DNA from: Gentiana macrophylla
Taxonomy: Eukaryota; Streptophyta; Magnoliopsida; Gentianales; Gentianaceae
Assembly: GCA_026214975.1 (NCBI GenBank)
Contig: JAOBSW010000635.1
Span: 1-64,000, forward strand
Direction: 5' to 3'
DNA: 64,000 nt
A program made the position numbers and the translations under genes. The notes beneath the pieces are model-generated. The model made no database searches. It saw only the letters and a list, made by a program, of their open reading frames with translations, and was not told the origin of the DNA. Positions 1 to 11,738 of the stretch are shown here, one piece after another. Within the stretch, counting starts at the first letter, position 1; each line of letters opens with the position of its first letter.

Positions 1-1384
1 CCAAGCCTTAGATGCCACAAGTATGTTTTATCTTCTTTTACTTGAGAAACTTTACGCCTTTTGCGAGATCTTTGATAAGCGATTTTAAACATTTGATTAT
101 TAAGTAGGGAGCTTTATGTGGTCTTACAAAATATAAACCATTTTCATTTATAGTTGAACACAATTCAAAGCCATTCTTTGAAATAACAAATTCACCATTC
201 AAACTTGAAGCAGAGAAAATGATTGTTCAACTAAGGCGAGAATAAGAAATCAAATTTCTCTGAAATTGGGAATAAAATAAACATTGTCTAAATGTAAAAT
301 TCTATTATTAAAATGCAAGTCCACAGCTCCAACGCTTTGCTTTGCTTGAAATGGCGCCCGGTGCCTACTCGCATCACTTGAGAACCCTCTTCCGACTCTA
401 AATGCTAGAACTAAGAATCGCAATGAAGAACATACATGGTTAGTAGCTCCAGTATCAAGTATCCAAGTGGACACATCTTTAGCTACATTAAAAGATTCCA
501 AGAATAGTAATTCCAAATTACCTTTCTTATCTTTCCCAGCGACAGCCTTGACTTTGCCATCTTTCACATCACGAAGGTATTCGGGACAATGGCGTCGCCA
601 ATGTCCTACCTCCTTACAGTAAAAGCATTTGCCCTTGGGCTTGGACTCAAATCAACTTTCTTGGTGACCTTTTTCTTCATTGGCTTGGGCACGGGTGCAA
701 CACTACCCCTTCTTCTCGGTTTCGCCTTAGGCTTGTTTGATGACCTGGCCCGGCCATATTGGCTTGACTTTCTTATCCCCTACTTGGACCTTATCTTTCG
801 ATAGCAGGCCTCGTAGATAGTCAGTTCATTCGGATCTCGTGTCATGGTCAATTCATATTTGCCCATCGAGATCTGAGTTTTGAGCAGGATAAACTCGAGT
901 CAACGATTCCAAAATCATTGATACTTGAGTTGCTTCGCCGAACTTTGATCCATGAATACGGCGTCATTGAAATGGCCCGATCATATTCGAAACATGACCA
1001 TTCAACCGCTTGACCTTTCTTCAATTTCGTGTTGACGGCCAACTTTGATGGCATCGTGTCTTGCTTGGTTGCTAGGTGATCCAAACATCGTAGTAAGTTT
1101 CGCATGATTTCTCCTGCGGACTCAAACTCTTCAATCGGGTCCTAATAACCTCCGACCTTTGCCGTCAGGATGATCCCACGAGCCGGTTATCTGCTTCGAT
1201 CCAGCGATTCTGTTTGTTCGATCTCGACTTTACCAGTTTTGGATCGCCCGGGCGTAGGGCATTCGTGAAGTAAGTACATGTTTCACATTCTCATACGTGA
1301 GCACCACGTTTAAGTTACTCTTCCATTTCTTAAAGTTGTTTCCCGTTAATTTTTGATTGATGAAAGAAATTTAAATTTGGACAT
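1..1384 (-). pseudogene. Copia element C: gag, protease and start of pol, broken
   Basis: This is a Ty1/copia polyprotein read right to left and running off the left edge. Gag begins near 1384; a stretch around 1270-1345 reads KLTGNNFKKWKSNLNVVLTY, typical of the gag N-terminal domain. A CCHC zinc knuckle (CFYCKEVGHWRRHC) lies at about 577-640. The protease active site WILDTGATNHVC is at about 435-467. The last bases, 1-30, encode TYLWHLRLG, the start of the GAG-pre-integrase motif. The domain order gag, zinc knuckle, protease, pre-integrase is that of copia. Several frame changes and stops split it, so no full protein can be made. The primer site and LTR of the same element lie to the right. 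Confidence 0.85.
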
Positions 1385-2790
1385 TTCTTTGAAAATAAAA
1401 TGACATGTATTAATTCAAGTTTAACACTACTATATTAAATTTTAGGAATTGTAAACTAAAAAATAAGTCTACTCTACCATTCCGAGTTTTAACCTCCCAT
1501 CTCGATGCGCTTAGGGTAGGTCAAAGAGATGACGGTTAAATCGAGACAATCTCATCAATGAATAACTTGTGAGAATCAAACATCCCACGGGAATCGAACA
1601 TCCCTTTATTCATTGACTACCTTCCTTTTTTAGCCTAGATATTATCAATAATACCCATGATGAGTGTGACCTACTATATCGGTTCTCTCTTAGTGCGCCC
1701 GAGTATGCCGTCTTAGGATAGGTTAGTGACCCGACGAGTATTCGAAAACCTATCCTTTGGAGACCAAGCCATGAATGTTGATAGAGGCGAACACCATCCT
1801 TAGGGGGACGAAATCAAAGCGCCTCGGCGTCACCCTTCTCTCACTTACTTGTATCTATAGTAGAGGCCGTGGGGTTGGTCGCCGCCTCCCCGCTCCCACT
1901 CAATAATTTGGAAGTGGTTGTGGGTTAACTAACCACGTCTTTTGATGTTATCATAAAAGCTCATCAAATCAAGGATTCGAATGGTGTCGGTAACGTAGGC
2001 AAGCCTACCCGTCCTATTCGTTGGAACATATGTGACAGTCGGACGAAGTCGGGTCAAGAGAGCCCTATTGAGATTAGAAGGAATCACCCCTCCGCTCTCG
2101 GTTTTGGCTTAGTCTTGCCGGACCCCCGTGCATACATCACACTAGGAGGGTTAAGTCGTTCGAGCGAAGCTCAATTGACCACCCAACCTATAAGCGAACC
2201 GTTTTTATCCAAGATTTTTGTTCTTTTACCATCATTCAATCTCGTAGACACTACGAATCGAAAACGTGATCTCGTTTGAGCTTTAAGGCGATTCACCGAG
2301 AACACACACGAAAGGCTAACGATTTCATAACCCGTCCTCGGATCTTTAATTAGTTACTAAATTAAATTAATTACCACATATTAATTAAATTTCAACTAAT
2401 TACACGAGTTTGTATACATGCCTATTTTAATTACCAAAATTAAAATTCTACATGTATGCATGGAGTGGATTTATGATATGATGCATGTCATGGCAATTCC
2501 GATTTTATATCTATTTTATGATCGAACACATAAAAATAAATTGCGGAAATTTAAACACCGAGATGGATTGTTGGTACCCAGTAACTAATCTATCCTAGGA
2601 AAAATAAATTACAATCTTCTTGTCTTGAGTCTTGATCTTGAATCTTGAACTCGAACACTTTGAACACTGAACCACGAACACCGAGAGGAGAAAAGGTCTT
2701 TTAATTAAATAAATCCAATTTATTTTAATTATTCATATATTTAATTTTATTATGTTACATGCGGCTGCTTTTAATTTATTTTCCAAAAAA

Positions 2791-2813
2791 TTTTTTTTTT
2801 TTTTTTTTTTTTT
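2791..2813. repeat. T23 homopolymer
   Basis: An uninterrupted run of 23 T inside the leader of element C, preceded by six A. Confidence 0.95.
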
Positions 2814-3262
2814 CCTTCATGCGGCAGTTGAAAGATCATAAAAATAAAAAATTAGGTCACATTAAAAAGTTTCATGCAGCCGCAACAAAAATAAACCCTA
2901 GCCGCATATTTTTATTAAACAGGACTTTTAGTGACTCTTTTCAGCGTCATGAAAGTCCTGTAGCAGATTTTGAATAAAATTCATCCGTTTCTCCTCGTTC
3001 ATACCTTGGGTTTTCGTCTTGATCTTCAATTTTTCAGCAAGATCTTCATCTTTTTCAGCCCGGATAATAAAAATACAATAAAAGATGCTACTTTTTACAT
3101 AAATTTGAAAAGAAAGACATAAAAAAATACAATTCCTACGCTTCAATTGTTGCTAAACAAAGGAGCTACAATAGATCTAACGAGTAAACAGTACCAACCC
3201 CAATCCATCTCTTCAACCAAGACATTCATAACATAAAATAAATAAATACATGCGTCGGCCCC

Positions 3263-3264
<2 letters not shown>

Positions 3265-3316
<52 letters not shown>
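3265..3316. repeat. T52 homopolymer
   Basis: An uninterrupted run of 52 T, flanked by CCTA and AAAATTTGGG. In the sense of element C this is an A-tract just downstream of the primer-like site. Its exact length may suffer from sequencing or assembly error. Confidence 0.9.
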
Positions 3317-3321
<5 letters not shown>

Positions 3322-3392
3322 TTGGGACAAAAATCTACATGTTTTACCACTCCTAGATCTAATATTTTATACGTATAAATATAGATCACCAT

Positions 3393-3406
3393 GGCGATCG
3401 ATACCA
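3393..3406 (-). other. Primer-binding-site-like motif of element C
   Basis: On the minus strand this reads TGGTATCGATCGCC. The plant initiator-Met tRNA site usually begins TGGTATCAGAGC, so seven leading bases match and the rest is changed. It lies at the inner end of the LTR, which supports the assignment. A clean LTR end in CA directly before it is not visible, so the boundary is approximate. Confidence 0.5.
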
Positions 3407-5229
3407 CTTTCATTAGTAATATTGTCCATAACGGAAGCGATTTATGGATCAGATACATATAATATGCGTAATAAAACAACTAGATCTATTCTACAAGGGG
3501 ATGTAGATCATACCTCTTGAATCTCTAAATTCAAGTTGAAGAACCGCAAAGGATGAATGTGAAGATGTGAAGAGCACCACGGTCTTCCGATCGTGTGATC
3601 CAAGCAATTCCCGGTGGAAGGAATTCTCGACTCGAACCCTTCCGATATGCTACCGGAAAATCTCCAAGATTTCTCCTCTAATCTCCCTTAGCCGAAATTA
3701 TTTTCTTCTCTCCACTATAGGGAGAAGTCGAATTCTATGTGTGTGTTGAGGCTTGGGAGAACTCCCTTTATATAGGAGAGTAAAACTTAGCCTCCAAGGA
3801 TTTTTATTTATCAAACAAAATAAATCCTTTAATAAAAGATAATTCCATAATATCCTAGAACAAATCTAGAATAATATTTATCTTTATTATTTACCATAAA
3901 TATTTATCCAATAAATATTTTATGCACATGTCTTATTAATCACAAGAAAACTAATTTCTTGTTGACTAAAATATGCATGGGGGCGAAAATTTTAATCCTT
4001 GTGACCTAGTCACAAATTTTAACCATGACACACTTTTGGGCCAAGATTATGAAAAATGTCTTTTCCATATATTTAATTATTTAGCCCAACTAATTTAATA
4101 GTCCACTAAACAATTAATTCACATATCGTTTTAATAAAGTCCAACAAGAACTAAATTAATATTATTAGGATTCGACGTCCGAGAATAGCTATGCTATATT
4201 AGGAGGCACGTCGGGGACCATGGACTAATAATCGGCGCTCCGATAAATCAAATAAATAATTATAGAATAATTATATTCGATAAATCAATCACAGAATATG
4301 CCACCATAATCCCGTGGATCGCACTCCTCCGATTATAAGATTATATTTATCTCCTCACGAGAATAATAATAAGCGTCCATTGATATAATCATTACATATG
4401 GATTAATCCTCCATGATCGTTCATTCTAAATTGGGAAGTTACCGTTAACCCTTTTTAGAACCTCTTATCCTTATTTACTATTAACCCCCTAGTGATCAAT
4501 TAATTCATACGACTCACTGGTAGCTAATCAGTGTAATATGAACTCGTACGATCAATCAGTTTCTAGGATTAACAAATAAGTGGAATCGTTTATCTACTTC
4601 CATAAATGGAAGGAATGGATTCCGTATTCGTGATAACATACGACTACTCACTCAATCCAAAGACAATGCCAAGATGGGGTAATTCGGACCACGCACTTCG
4701 GTGTAATCCTTAACCGTCAAGTCAAACTTCATACCGATTCAAGCGGTTGGATCGTGATCACCTCAGGATTAAGACATATCCATAAATATGATCATCCATT
4801 GATTCGATAAGACTTCTCGACACGGAATTATATCGAGAACTCTAATCAAATCGGTCCAATTTCTATATGATATATCTATCATATATAAATGCCCCATTAG
4901 GTTCTCTTAACCGAAAGTCCGGATAAGACAATCACACCTATTGTGTTCTGGGCGCATTAATAGCACGTTAAGGGAGAGACCCGATACTCTTGATTAACTT
5001 CACTACGGGCTAATTGTATTTTAAGTACATCTTCACTAACTCAATCCTCCTGTGTATATACCATACACTGAGTTAAGTGATTACATAAACGATATACTTT
5101 AGGGTTTTCTGTAGTGTAAATACTATTGTCACATCGGTGAATATGAGAATAATAAATATGAATAATAACATCATTTCATTTATTAAATAAAACAATTACA
5201 AAATTGTCTTTCGGGCATCACACCTAACA
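3407..5229 (-). repeat. 5' LTR of copia element C
   Basis: Read on the minus strand it begins TGTTAGGTGTGATGCCCGAA at 5229, a normal TG start. A TATATAAAGG box lies at about 3774-3783, followed downstream by a cytosine- and purine-rich leader. The primer-like site follows at 3406. The inner boundary is approximate because no clean CA end is seen. Length about 1.8 kb. The flanking bases at the outer end are CGTCC (5230-5234). Confidence 0.7.
3774..3783 (-). promoter_or_regulatory. TATA box of LTR C
   Basis: Minus-strand TATATAAAGG within CTCCTATATAAAGGGAG. It is placed about 1.45 kb into the LTR, as expected for a U3/R border. Confidence 0.6.
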
Positions 5230-5465
5230 CGTCCATCGTTGAAATTTTCTGTTTCCTGTTTTATTTTAGTCATTATTCATCGTTTTTATATTATAGTTAA
5301 TATATACCTTAGTTTAATTTGAATTTTCGTGACATTATTTATAACGACTATACTATAATCCAATAATTATACGATTCCCTTAGGACGACTCGGTAACACC
5401 CTATACTACGAACGTTATATTTGGGGTGTTCCGATAAAATAAATTTAAAACTAGTTTTATCGAAC
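5230..5465. other. Unassigned stretch between LTR C and LTR D
   Basis: AT-rich, no ORF. The segment 5395-5460 contains an accession-like 'one-Gypsy LTR' look (CGGAACACCCCAAATATAAC on the minus strand), but I cannot assign it. It may be the diverged downstream part of the D LTR or a separate LTR fragment. Confidence 0.4.
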
Positions 5466-6913
5466 ATCTCCCTAATCGGATTAGGAGAAGCTTCCCAGAA
5501 GAAAGATGAAAGAGAAAAACATTTTCCTAATAAAATAATGAAAATTGCTTTAATTGATTTATCTCTTTTATTATAATATCTTATATTAAATAAAATCTAA
5601 ATATTGCCAATATCTTATATTGAATATAATTATCTTATTACCATAAATCTATTTTTCCAAAATTAAATAATATCAAGTATTAATATTATGGTAATCTTAT
5701 TAATTAAAGTGCACAATCTCAGTGTATCTAATACACCTCAAGGTGGCTCTACAAATGTCAATTAATTGGCATCCAGAATATTGTTTAATTAATATAATTT
5801 AGGTATAACTAATATCTTGTATTTTATTCATTCATAATAAATAAGTACCACCATATTAATTTACCACTATAACATTTATAGTCAAGAGATAAACTTTCAT
5901 TATTTGGTTATCAACTATAACCACATTTTAATCCGACTCGATGTTCATATGTGTGTGACCCGATAGGCTTCCGAATATGTTGGTCGTAGACACAAAGTGC
6001 AAATTATGAAAATTCCCTATATACCTAACGATTACGGGATAGCGTCTAGAAACACACCGTGACCCCCAATCATCGGAAGAGTCAAAAGCAATGACTACTA
6101 CTTCATGTGAAACAGTTACCGTGTAACTTACAATCCTATCGTTGTAATAATATCCATATGATCGTATCTCGAGTGTCAATACATTAACGATCGAATCTTA
6201 TAATCTAGATATCATGCTCTCTCGGAATAACACATTTACTCCCACTTTGCAATAATTCTCGAGAGCTAGACAATCCTTATAATAAGGCCATTTTGGATAT
6301 TCAATCCCAATCATAGGATACGTGATTCCCGGACGACCAATCATGTATACTCCGCATGCTTCAGTATCACACCCGATCACTACCGCATGATCACCCCGTG
6401 GATAAAGGAAACCTCAATAGTGTCAAAGCATGACAATCCACACCGTGATGCCAAGAAGACTCCGGCCTTTAAGGATAACTACACAACTGCCACATAGTGC
6501 GGCACTTAATGTAAGTGGGTCAGTCTGACGTACGCATTCTCTAATACATGTTCACGTACAGTCTGAGTGTCTCTACACTTCGATAGACGAGATCTTTCCC
6601 TACCTTCTATAAGATAGAAGACATCCAATATGTGCTAGTCTAATCATACTATCAATGTCCCATTTGACAGTACATACGACTAGAGACATTTAAGTACCAA
6701 ACTTGTTAAAGCGATTATAGATCTCATCAACCATAATCACTATCATGGTTTCTCTATCATAGTTTGACACTCAGGACGTTACTATATATATACAACCAAT
6801 AACATGAAGATAAACAATATATAATAACAAAAGTGCTTTTATTAATCATAATAAAGTTACTACATGAAGTAAAACAAACTGTAAATGACCCAACCCGGTC
6901 GGATCCATTCCAA
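5466..6913 (-). repeat. LTR fragment of copia family D
   Basis: It aligns in reverse orientation with the solo LTR at 61177-63156. Shared landmarks include the CCGACCGGGTTGG start region (near 6890), the block reading GATTGGGGGTCACGGTGTG (near 6060 here, 62038 there), and the ATATTAATTTACCACTATAA block near 5865. The R/U5 part, including the TATA box found in the other copy, is not recognisable, so this copy is truncated or replaced at its inner side. The expected TG start near 6913 is mutated. Confidence 0.8.
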
Positions 6914-8644
6914 TGGTAAAAAAAGATAAAAGGTAAAAGGTGGGTAAGAAATTGTGTTTTGGGTGGGTTGAAAATTGGTTAAGGAAATTTGTTGGTTAGG
7001 TAGTGTTTAAGGGTTGGGCTAGGGTGGGAGAGTGAAATGGATGGAAAGAACGAGAGGGGATGAAACAATGGTTAGAAATGTGAATTGTGAGGCTGATTGG
7101 TGATAGAATAGAAAAGGTTGAAAGGTGAAAAGGTATAAAGGAAAGGATAAGGGTAGTTGCAGAACAAAGTGCACACAACTTTGGATTTTCACTCAGATCG
7201 CCATTCTAAAAAGTTTTGGGAGTTGACCAAAAAGCGTTCTTGTTCGCACCAATCATTCTCTGTTACATTTTCAGTAATTCTCAAGTTCTCTTAATGCTTC
7301 CATCTTAAGGTTGATTGCTAAATTTCCTTTTCTTTAGCAATTTCTTGACTCTCCTAAGAAACTCTATTTCACGTGGCCTATATTGAGTAAAAAAGTTTTG
7401 CACATCCTTAGCCTAATGGCCATCGGAACACGGAAAAATAAAAAACCTCAACATATGTCACGTTACTCTTATTTGACTCAAAGAAAACATAACATAAAAA
7501 ACTAAAAAGAAATCCTAAGGGTTTTAAAGAAGTAGTTCTAAGTTTAAAGTCCTTAGCTCGACTTTCCAAAAAGTATCCATGATAGTCAACCTTCATAGCT
7601 CGCCAGACTTTGACCCTTTGAGCACTATAAGAGGTGGGCTTGTCGCTTTTGCGGATTAATACCCTTACCTTGGTTGTGAAAGCTAGGAAACGACATCTAT
7701 CCATACCATTTATACAAAGCTCTTACCTCGGCTCGTTTTAGGAACTAATGAATTCTAAGGAGATTTGGTCCTAGGGACCCCTTTTAATCACATCCTTTAT
7801 AATGTTGCTTCATTATGCTCTCTCAAAACTCAACGTCTTCTTTAGATTGCGAATTCTTAAAACTACACAAATTGTTGCTACCATGGCCAGTAGAAGCAAT
7901 CTCATGCATAGGACAACGAGATTTTGATGTAACTATGAGGAACTCTTTATTCTTTGCTTCCTTCAACTATTACATGTTTCCTTACACCCCTCTAGATGAG
8001 ATGATTTGGGGCGTAACCTTCCACACTAATAAAATTAATCTTATAAACTCACTCCGGGCCATTATTCATACACATGATCATGTATAGGCTAACTTATGCT
8101 CAAAAAACCAAAAGATAGTAAAACATAAGCAAAAAAGGTAGTACCTTGCCTTCAACATTATACCACGAAGAATTCTAGCATTCTAAAAAAAATCTTTCTT
8201 TTTTTTCCAGAGCCATCTTGGTGCTTTAAAGGTATTTCTTCCATCCCTTTTCCCATCGTAGATTCTTAGCTCCACATGTTGCTGGGTTCTTTCCTCAGCG
8301 CCCATGAAAAATTACTGACTCAGATTATTGCTTCCTTGGTTTCTGCAAACAGAAGAAAAACAAAAACAAAACAGACCGTAGACTGACGTTAACATGGTTT
8401 CCCATGCTGCTATCAGACCTACGGATTAAACATACGGAGATAAAGCGGACACACGAAATCCCGAAAAAGTGATTGGCTCGCAGCAAATGAGTGATACCCT
8501 TTTTGGGAGCGAAACAGCTCTCCGAGAATCTTGAATTTTCACAAATTACTGAGACAACCGAGAGGACTCAAAACGTAAAAACGGACTCTAAAATAGAAAA
8601 CTTGACATGAATAAAAATTATTTATATATAAAATTGACCATTGG
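6914..8644 (-). mobile_element. Shrunken internal region of an Athila-like gypsy element
   Basis: This belongs to the minus-strand element whose LTR begins at 8669. Read right to left it holds a leader and a possible gag start at about 8306 (MGAEERTQQHVELRIYDGKR), followed by non-coding sequence. A post-pol segment at about 7510-7590 resembles 27640-27700 of the other Athila-like element (shared GAAAGTCGAGCT and AAACTTAGAACTA). A cytosine-rich stretch at 6960-7180 resembles the leader at 28080-28300 of that element. No protease, RT or integrase is visible, so 1.7 kb replaces an expected 7-9 kb. This is an internally deleted, non-autonomous copy. Confidence 0.6.
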
Positions 8645-8662
8645 TTCCTGGCAACGGCGCTA
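8645..8662 (-). other. tRNA-Asp-type primer binding site
   Basis: On the minus strand TAGCGCCGTTGCCAGGAA. The complement of the 3' end of plant tRNA-Asp is TGGCGCCGTTGCCGGGGA, with three differences. This site is typical of Athila-lineage gypsy elements and lies six bases inside the LTR end. Confidence 0.8.
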
Positions 8663-9928
8663 AAAACTTGATGACGTAGATCAAGTGATAATAAAATACT
8701 TGACCACCATAAACCAATACTAGCAAGAGGACTAGGTCCATCATAGTATAGCTATAGCGAATCAAGGTCGATCCCACAGGGAACCAATTGTGGGTCATTT
8801 ATATACAAACAATTAATCCTTCATTTCAAGGACACAAAGCGGTCTACGACCAACAAGAGACAAGAAAAATAAAAGACACGACACAAACAACGTAATTAAC
8901 CTCCCCAATTATTATGTTATCGTTTGGATCTAGAGATTCTATATAATTAAACTAGACTCGACAACTATTAATCCGATTCGTATTTCTTTTATATCAAGCA
9001 CGGGAGTCATCCCCTAAACTAGATCTAGCTCCGGTTAGGCCATCTAGATCATCAGGCAACATTACGTGACTTCGCCGCAGCCTCCATCTCATATAACTCA
9101 CACGCTTACAAAACTAGGGATGACAATATTAACCGTATTCCTCACCTAGGCAACATTCCCGTGGTTAGGCGTACTTCCTAAGTGATCGCATCGAGTCTAC
9201 GTCCCATTAACAATTACCCGCACGGTCTCATGCTAATCTACGACGACACGTATAACTAGGTGCATGCAATTCCCGAATCTGTAATGCATCTAGATCTCAT
9301 TTGAAAGTCCCGGAAGATCAATTCATTAGCCGACCTAGGAGTCCTATATTGGTATTTCCTAATAATACGCTAATTAAAATAGACGAGCAACGTAGCCGTA
9401 GTCATACCTACTAAGACAAGAAATTCTTGGTGGACAATCACACCATAAAGACGTGGCTAGATTGACGCGACGAAAACCTAAATCTTAGCGTTTCTACATA
9501 CGTAACGGATAAAATAGAGATTCATTAAGAAATTATATAGATCTACTAGAAACACGATTGTCGATCATACCAAAGTCATCTATAGATCACCGGATAACAG
9601 ATCTGGGCATGTGGATCCTTATAAACAAGGAATCCCCACTGCCTCATATCGTATCCTTAGATCTACATCACTCGGTGAAGAACAAACAACCTCAAACAAT
9701 AAACAATAATTGGGGGGGATTAATTACAACATAGAAGAAAGAACAAGTGAATACAAATATCTCACATTATTACTGCTGGAAATTGGTACTAAAACTGCTC
9801 TCAGAGACTGAGGATTTGTGTTCTTAGTCGATGTACAAATTGACTAATAAAAGGGAGTTTATATAGGCTGTAAAACCGACTTAGAATAGCGTCGCCACCG
9901 ACCTAATTCAGTAAATCCTAAACCTTAA

Positions 9929-11346
9929 TGTTAGGAACATTTTATTATGTTTTGATGATGGACATACTATTGTTATAGCAAGCCTAAAATAAGTTAGAGA
10001 TTCTCTGATGAGTCTTTACTTAGAGTCGACATGTTGTATAAGTTGAGTCGAGACAAGTATTGTACTAGTTGGTAGGGACGGCAAAGTGAAAACAGACATT
10101 CGGCAGAGTGAAGCCACCAAGCACCAGCAGAGAAGCAATGAAGACACTATGGTCCGGCTTATAACCAAGGAAGTCCGTGATGACCTTGGATAAGTCTAAG
10201 TTATGTTTCAAGTGATGAAACTTAATATTCAAATATGGTGTACACCGATCTCACCCCAATCAAGGATCGTTGAAGTACAAAGATTCTCCTTAAATGAAGC
10301 AAAGAAGAAAAGCGTTGAATCGGCCGAGTAAACTAACTTTCGGGCCGAGTGAAGACAAACGGTGAAGGTAGAGCCAAAACGGCTAAGTCGGAAGGATCAC
10401 TCAACCGCTCGTGAAACAAAGGCAAAGAATACCTACCAGATCAGATTTAATATATGTTGAAGATTCAGACTATCATGCATTAAATGCATAATCAATAGAG
10501 GATCAATCAAGGACGGATTTTCTGCTATACGTTTGAAGAAAGAATCCGATCACTGAAATCAAGGAGAATGCAATTAAGGGGGAATCAAGAATAAAATCAA
10601 GAATTATTCCCTCATTAATATAGCCAACGAACGGAATTTCAAAATCAAGGTTATTCAAGGCTATAAATAGAAGGCATTGACAGAAAAAAAAAAAAAAAAA
10701 TAAAGATCTGAAAAAGAAAAATCAACCAGAAACTCTGTCAATTCAAAAAGCCTTCTCTGAACTTACAAGGATACATCTAGCGATCAACTCAGACATCAGA
10801 GCTACAAAGTCATATTCAAAGACTGAGATTGATCAAGCAAGTTTGTGAATCACATTCACATCAATCTGAAGCAAATGGAATCAGAGGCAATCTGAGAAGG
10901 AGTTGAGTCTGTGATAGCTGTTGAAGGATTTTGATCTCAAGGAGCAGCAAAGGAGACTGAATCACTGAAGCTGTTGCAGTCAAGGAGTGATAGTCTTGTA
11001 GATTGTGAAGCTTGGGAAGCCAAGGACAATCATACTATTGTATCTGTGAAAACAATAGTGAATTCCTCCAATCATCACAGGAGAAGAGTGGATTAAGGGA
11101 TTACACCACCCTGAACAACTATAAGCCTTGTGTCAATTTACTTTCTACAATTTACTTTATAGCATTTATTTAAATTGCCTAGATCATAACTTATATCTGT
11201 GACTGTCTAAATTGATTTGAAAACAACATAATAAGAAGGGACTTATCTGCTGCCCAAAAGCTTTTAAACAAAAGAAAAGTTTTTGAAACTCCACTATAGT
11301 CATTCACCCCCCCTGACTTTAGTTTCACCCTTCCCTGGGACCAACA
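9929..11346 (+). mobile_element. Solo LTR of copia family B
   Basis: It starts TGTTAGGAACATTTTATTAT and ends CCTGGGACCAACA. It carries CTATAAATAG at 10661-10670 and the C-run before the end (11306-11313). It matches, in opposite orientation, the LTRs of element B (50707-52075). Flanks are CTTAA (9924-9928) and CCTAA (11347-11351), a target duplication with one mismatch. No internal sequence is attached, so it is a solo LTR of 1418 bp. Confidence 0.85.
10661..10670 (+). promoter_or_regulatory. TATA box of solo LTR B
   Basis: CTATAAATAG, at the same place as in the LTRs of element B. Confidence 0.6.
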
Positions 11347-11738
11347 CCTAACGAGATAGAAAACGCGTCCGGAGAAGCAGGGACAATTTAGTCAACTCAC
11401 TGGCAGCCAGAGCAGGGCTAGCTGCCAGCGAGCCAGAGGATTCTGCTGGGCCTCTGCCTACTTCTCCTGGTCCATTCCTGGTCCGTTTCTGTGCATTTTT
11501 CTCCTCCGAAGTCCATTCCAATCGCTTCCAAATCAAGCCCACTATAAATAAACCATAAAACAAGGCTTGTAATATCAAATAATATAATAAAATGGCTAAT
11601 TACATAATAACGAGTCGTAACTCTGTTCGGGTGTAATTTATGCACGAGACGACTAATTGTTAACCACTTAAAGCCCATTTAAGCTAGAATCGGGGGGTAA
11701 TAATTAGATAATTAATGGTGTAAATTGATTGTCATCAA

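Larger units (their letters stand above)
1385..3392 (-). other. Long untranslated leader of copia element C
   Basis: About 2 kb separates the gag start from the primer-like site. No ORF of any recognised kind is present on either strand. The segment holds two homopolymer runs, T23 at 2791-2813 and T52 at 3265-3316 (A-runs in the sense of the element). A leader this long is unusual for copia, so part of it may be an old insertion that I cannot delimit. A possible alternative LTR end, GGGTACCAACA on the minus strand, sits at 2574-2584 but is not followed by a primer site. Confidence 0.5.
8669..11734 (-). repeat. 5' LTR of the minus-strand Athila-like element, split by a solo LTR
   Basis: The LTR ends (minus strand) in CTACGTCATCA next to the primer site and starts TGACAATCAATTTACACCAT at 11734. 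That resembles the start of the plus-strand Athila LTR (TGATAACG, then CCATTAATTAT). A TATATAAA box is at about 9858-9868. The U5 segment reading TGTGGGATCGACCTTGA also occurs in the other Athila LTR. Solo LTR B (9929-11346) splits it; without that insertion it is about 1.65 kb. Beyond 11734 copia integrase coding resumes, so this element landed in element A1. Confidence 0.75.

Noticed and set aside
589..804. 71-codon plus-strand frame
   Set aside because: It is the shadow of the minus-strand copia zinc-knuckle region.
2574..2584. CCAACA-type end as the true inner end of LTR C
   Set aside because: No primer site follows, and the LTR would have an R-U5 part of about 1.2 kb; the site at 3393 fits better, although not perfectly.
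7815..8087. 90-codon plus-strand frame in the mini-Athila interior
   Set aside because: Opposite to the element, no recognisable domain and no counterpart in the other Athila-like element.
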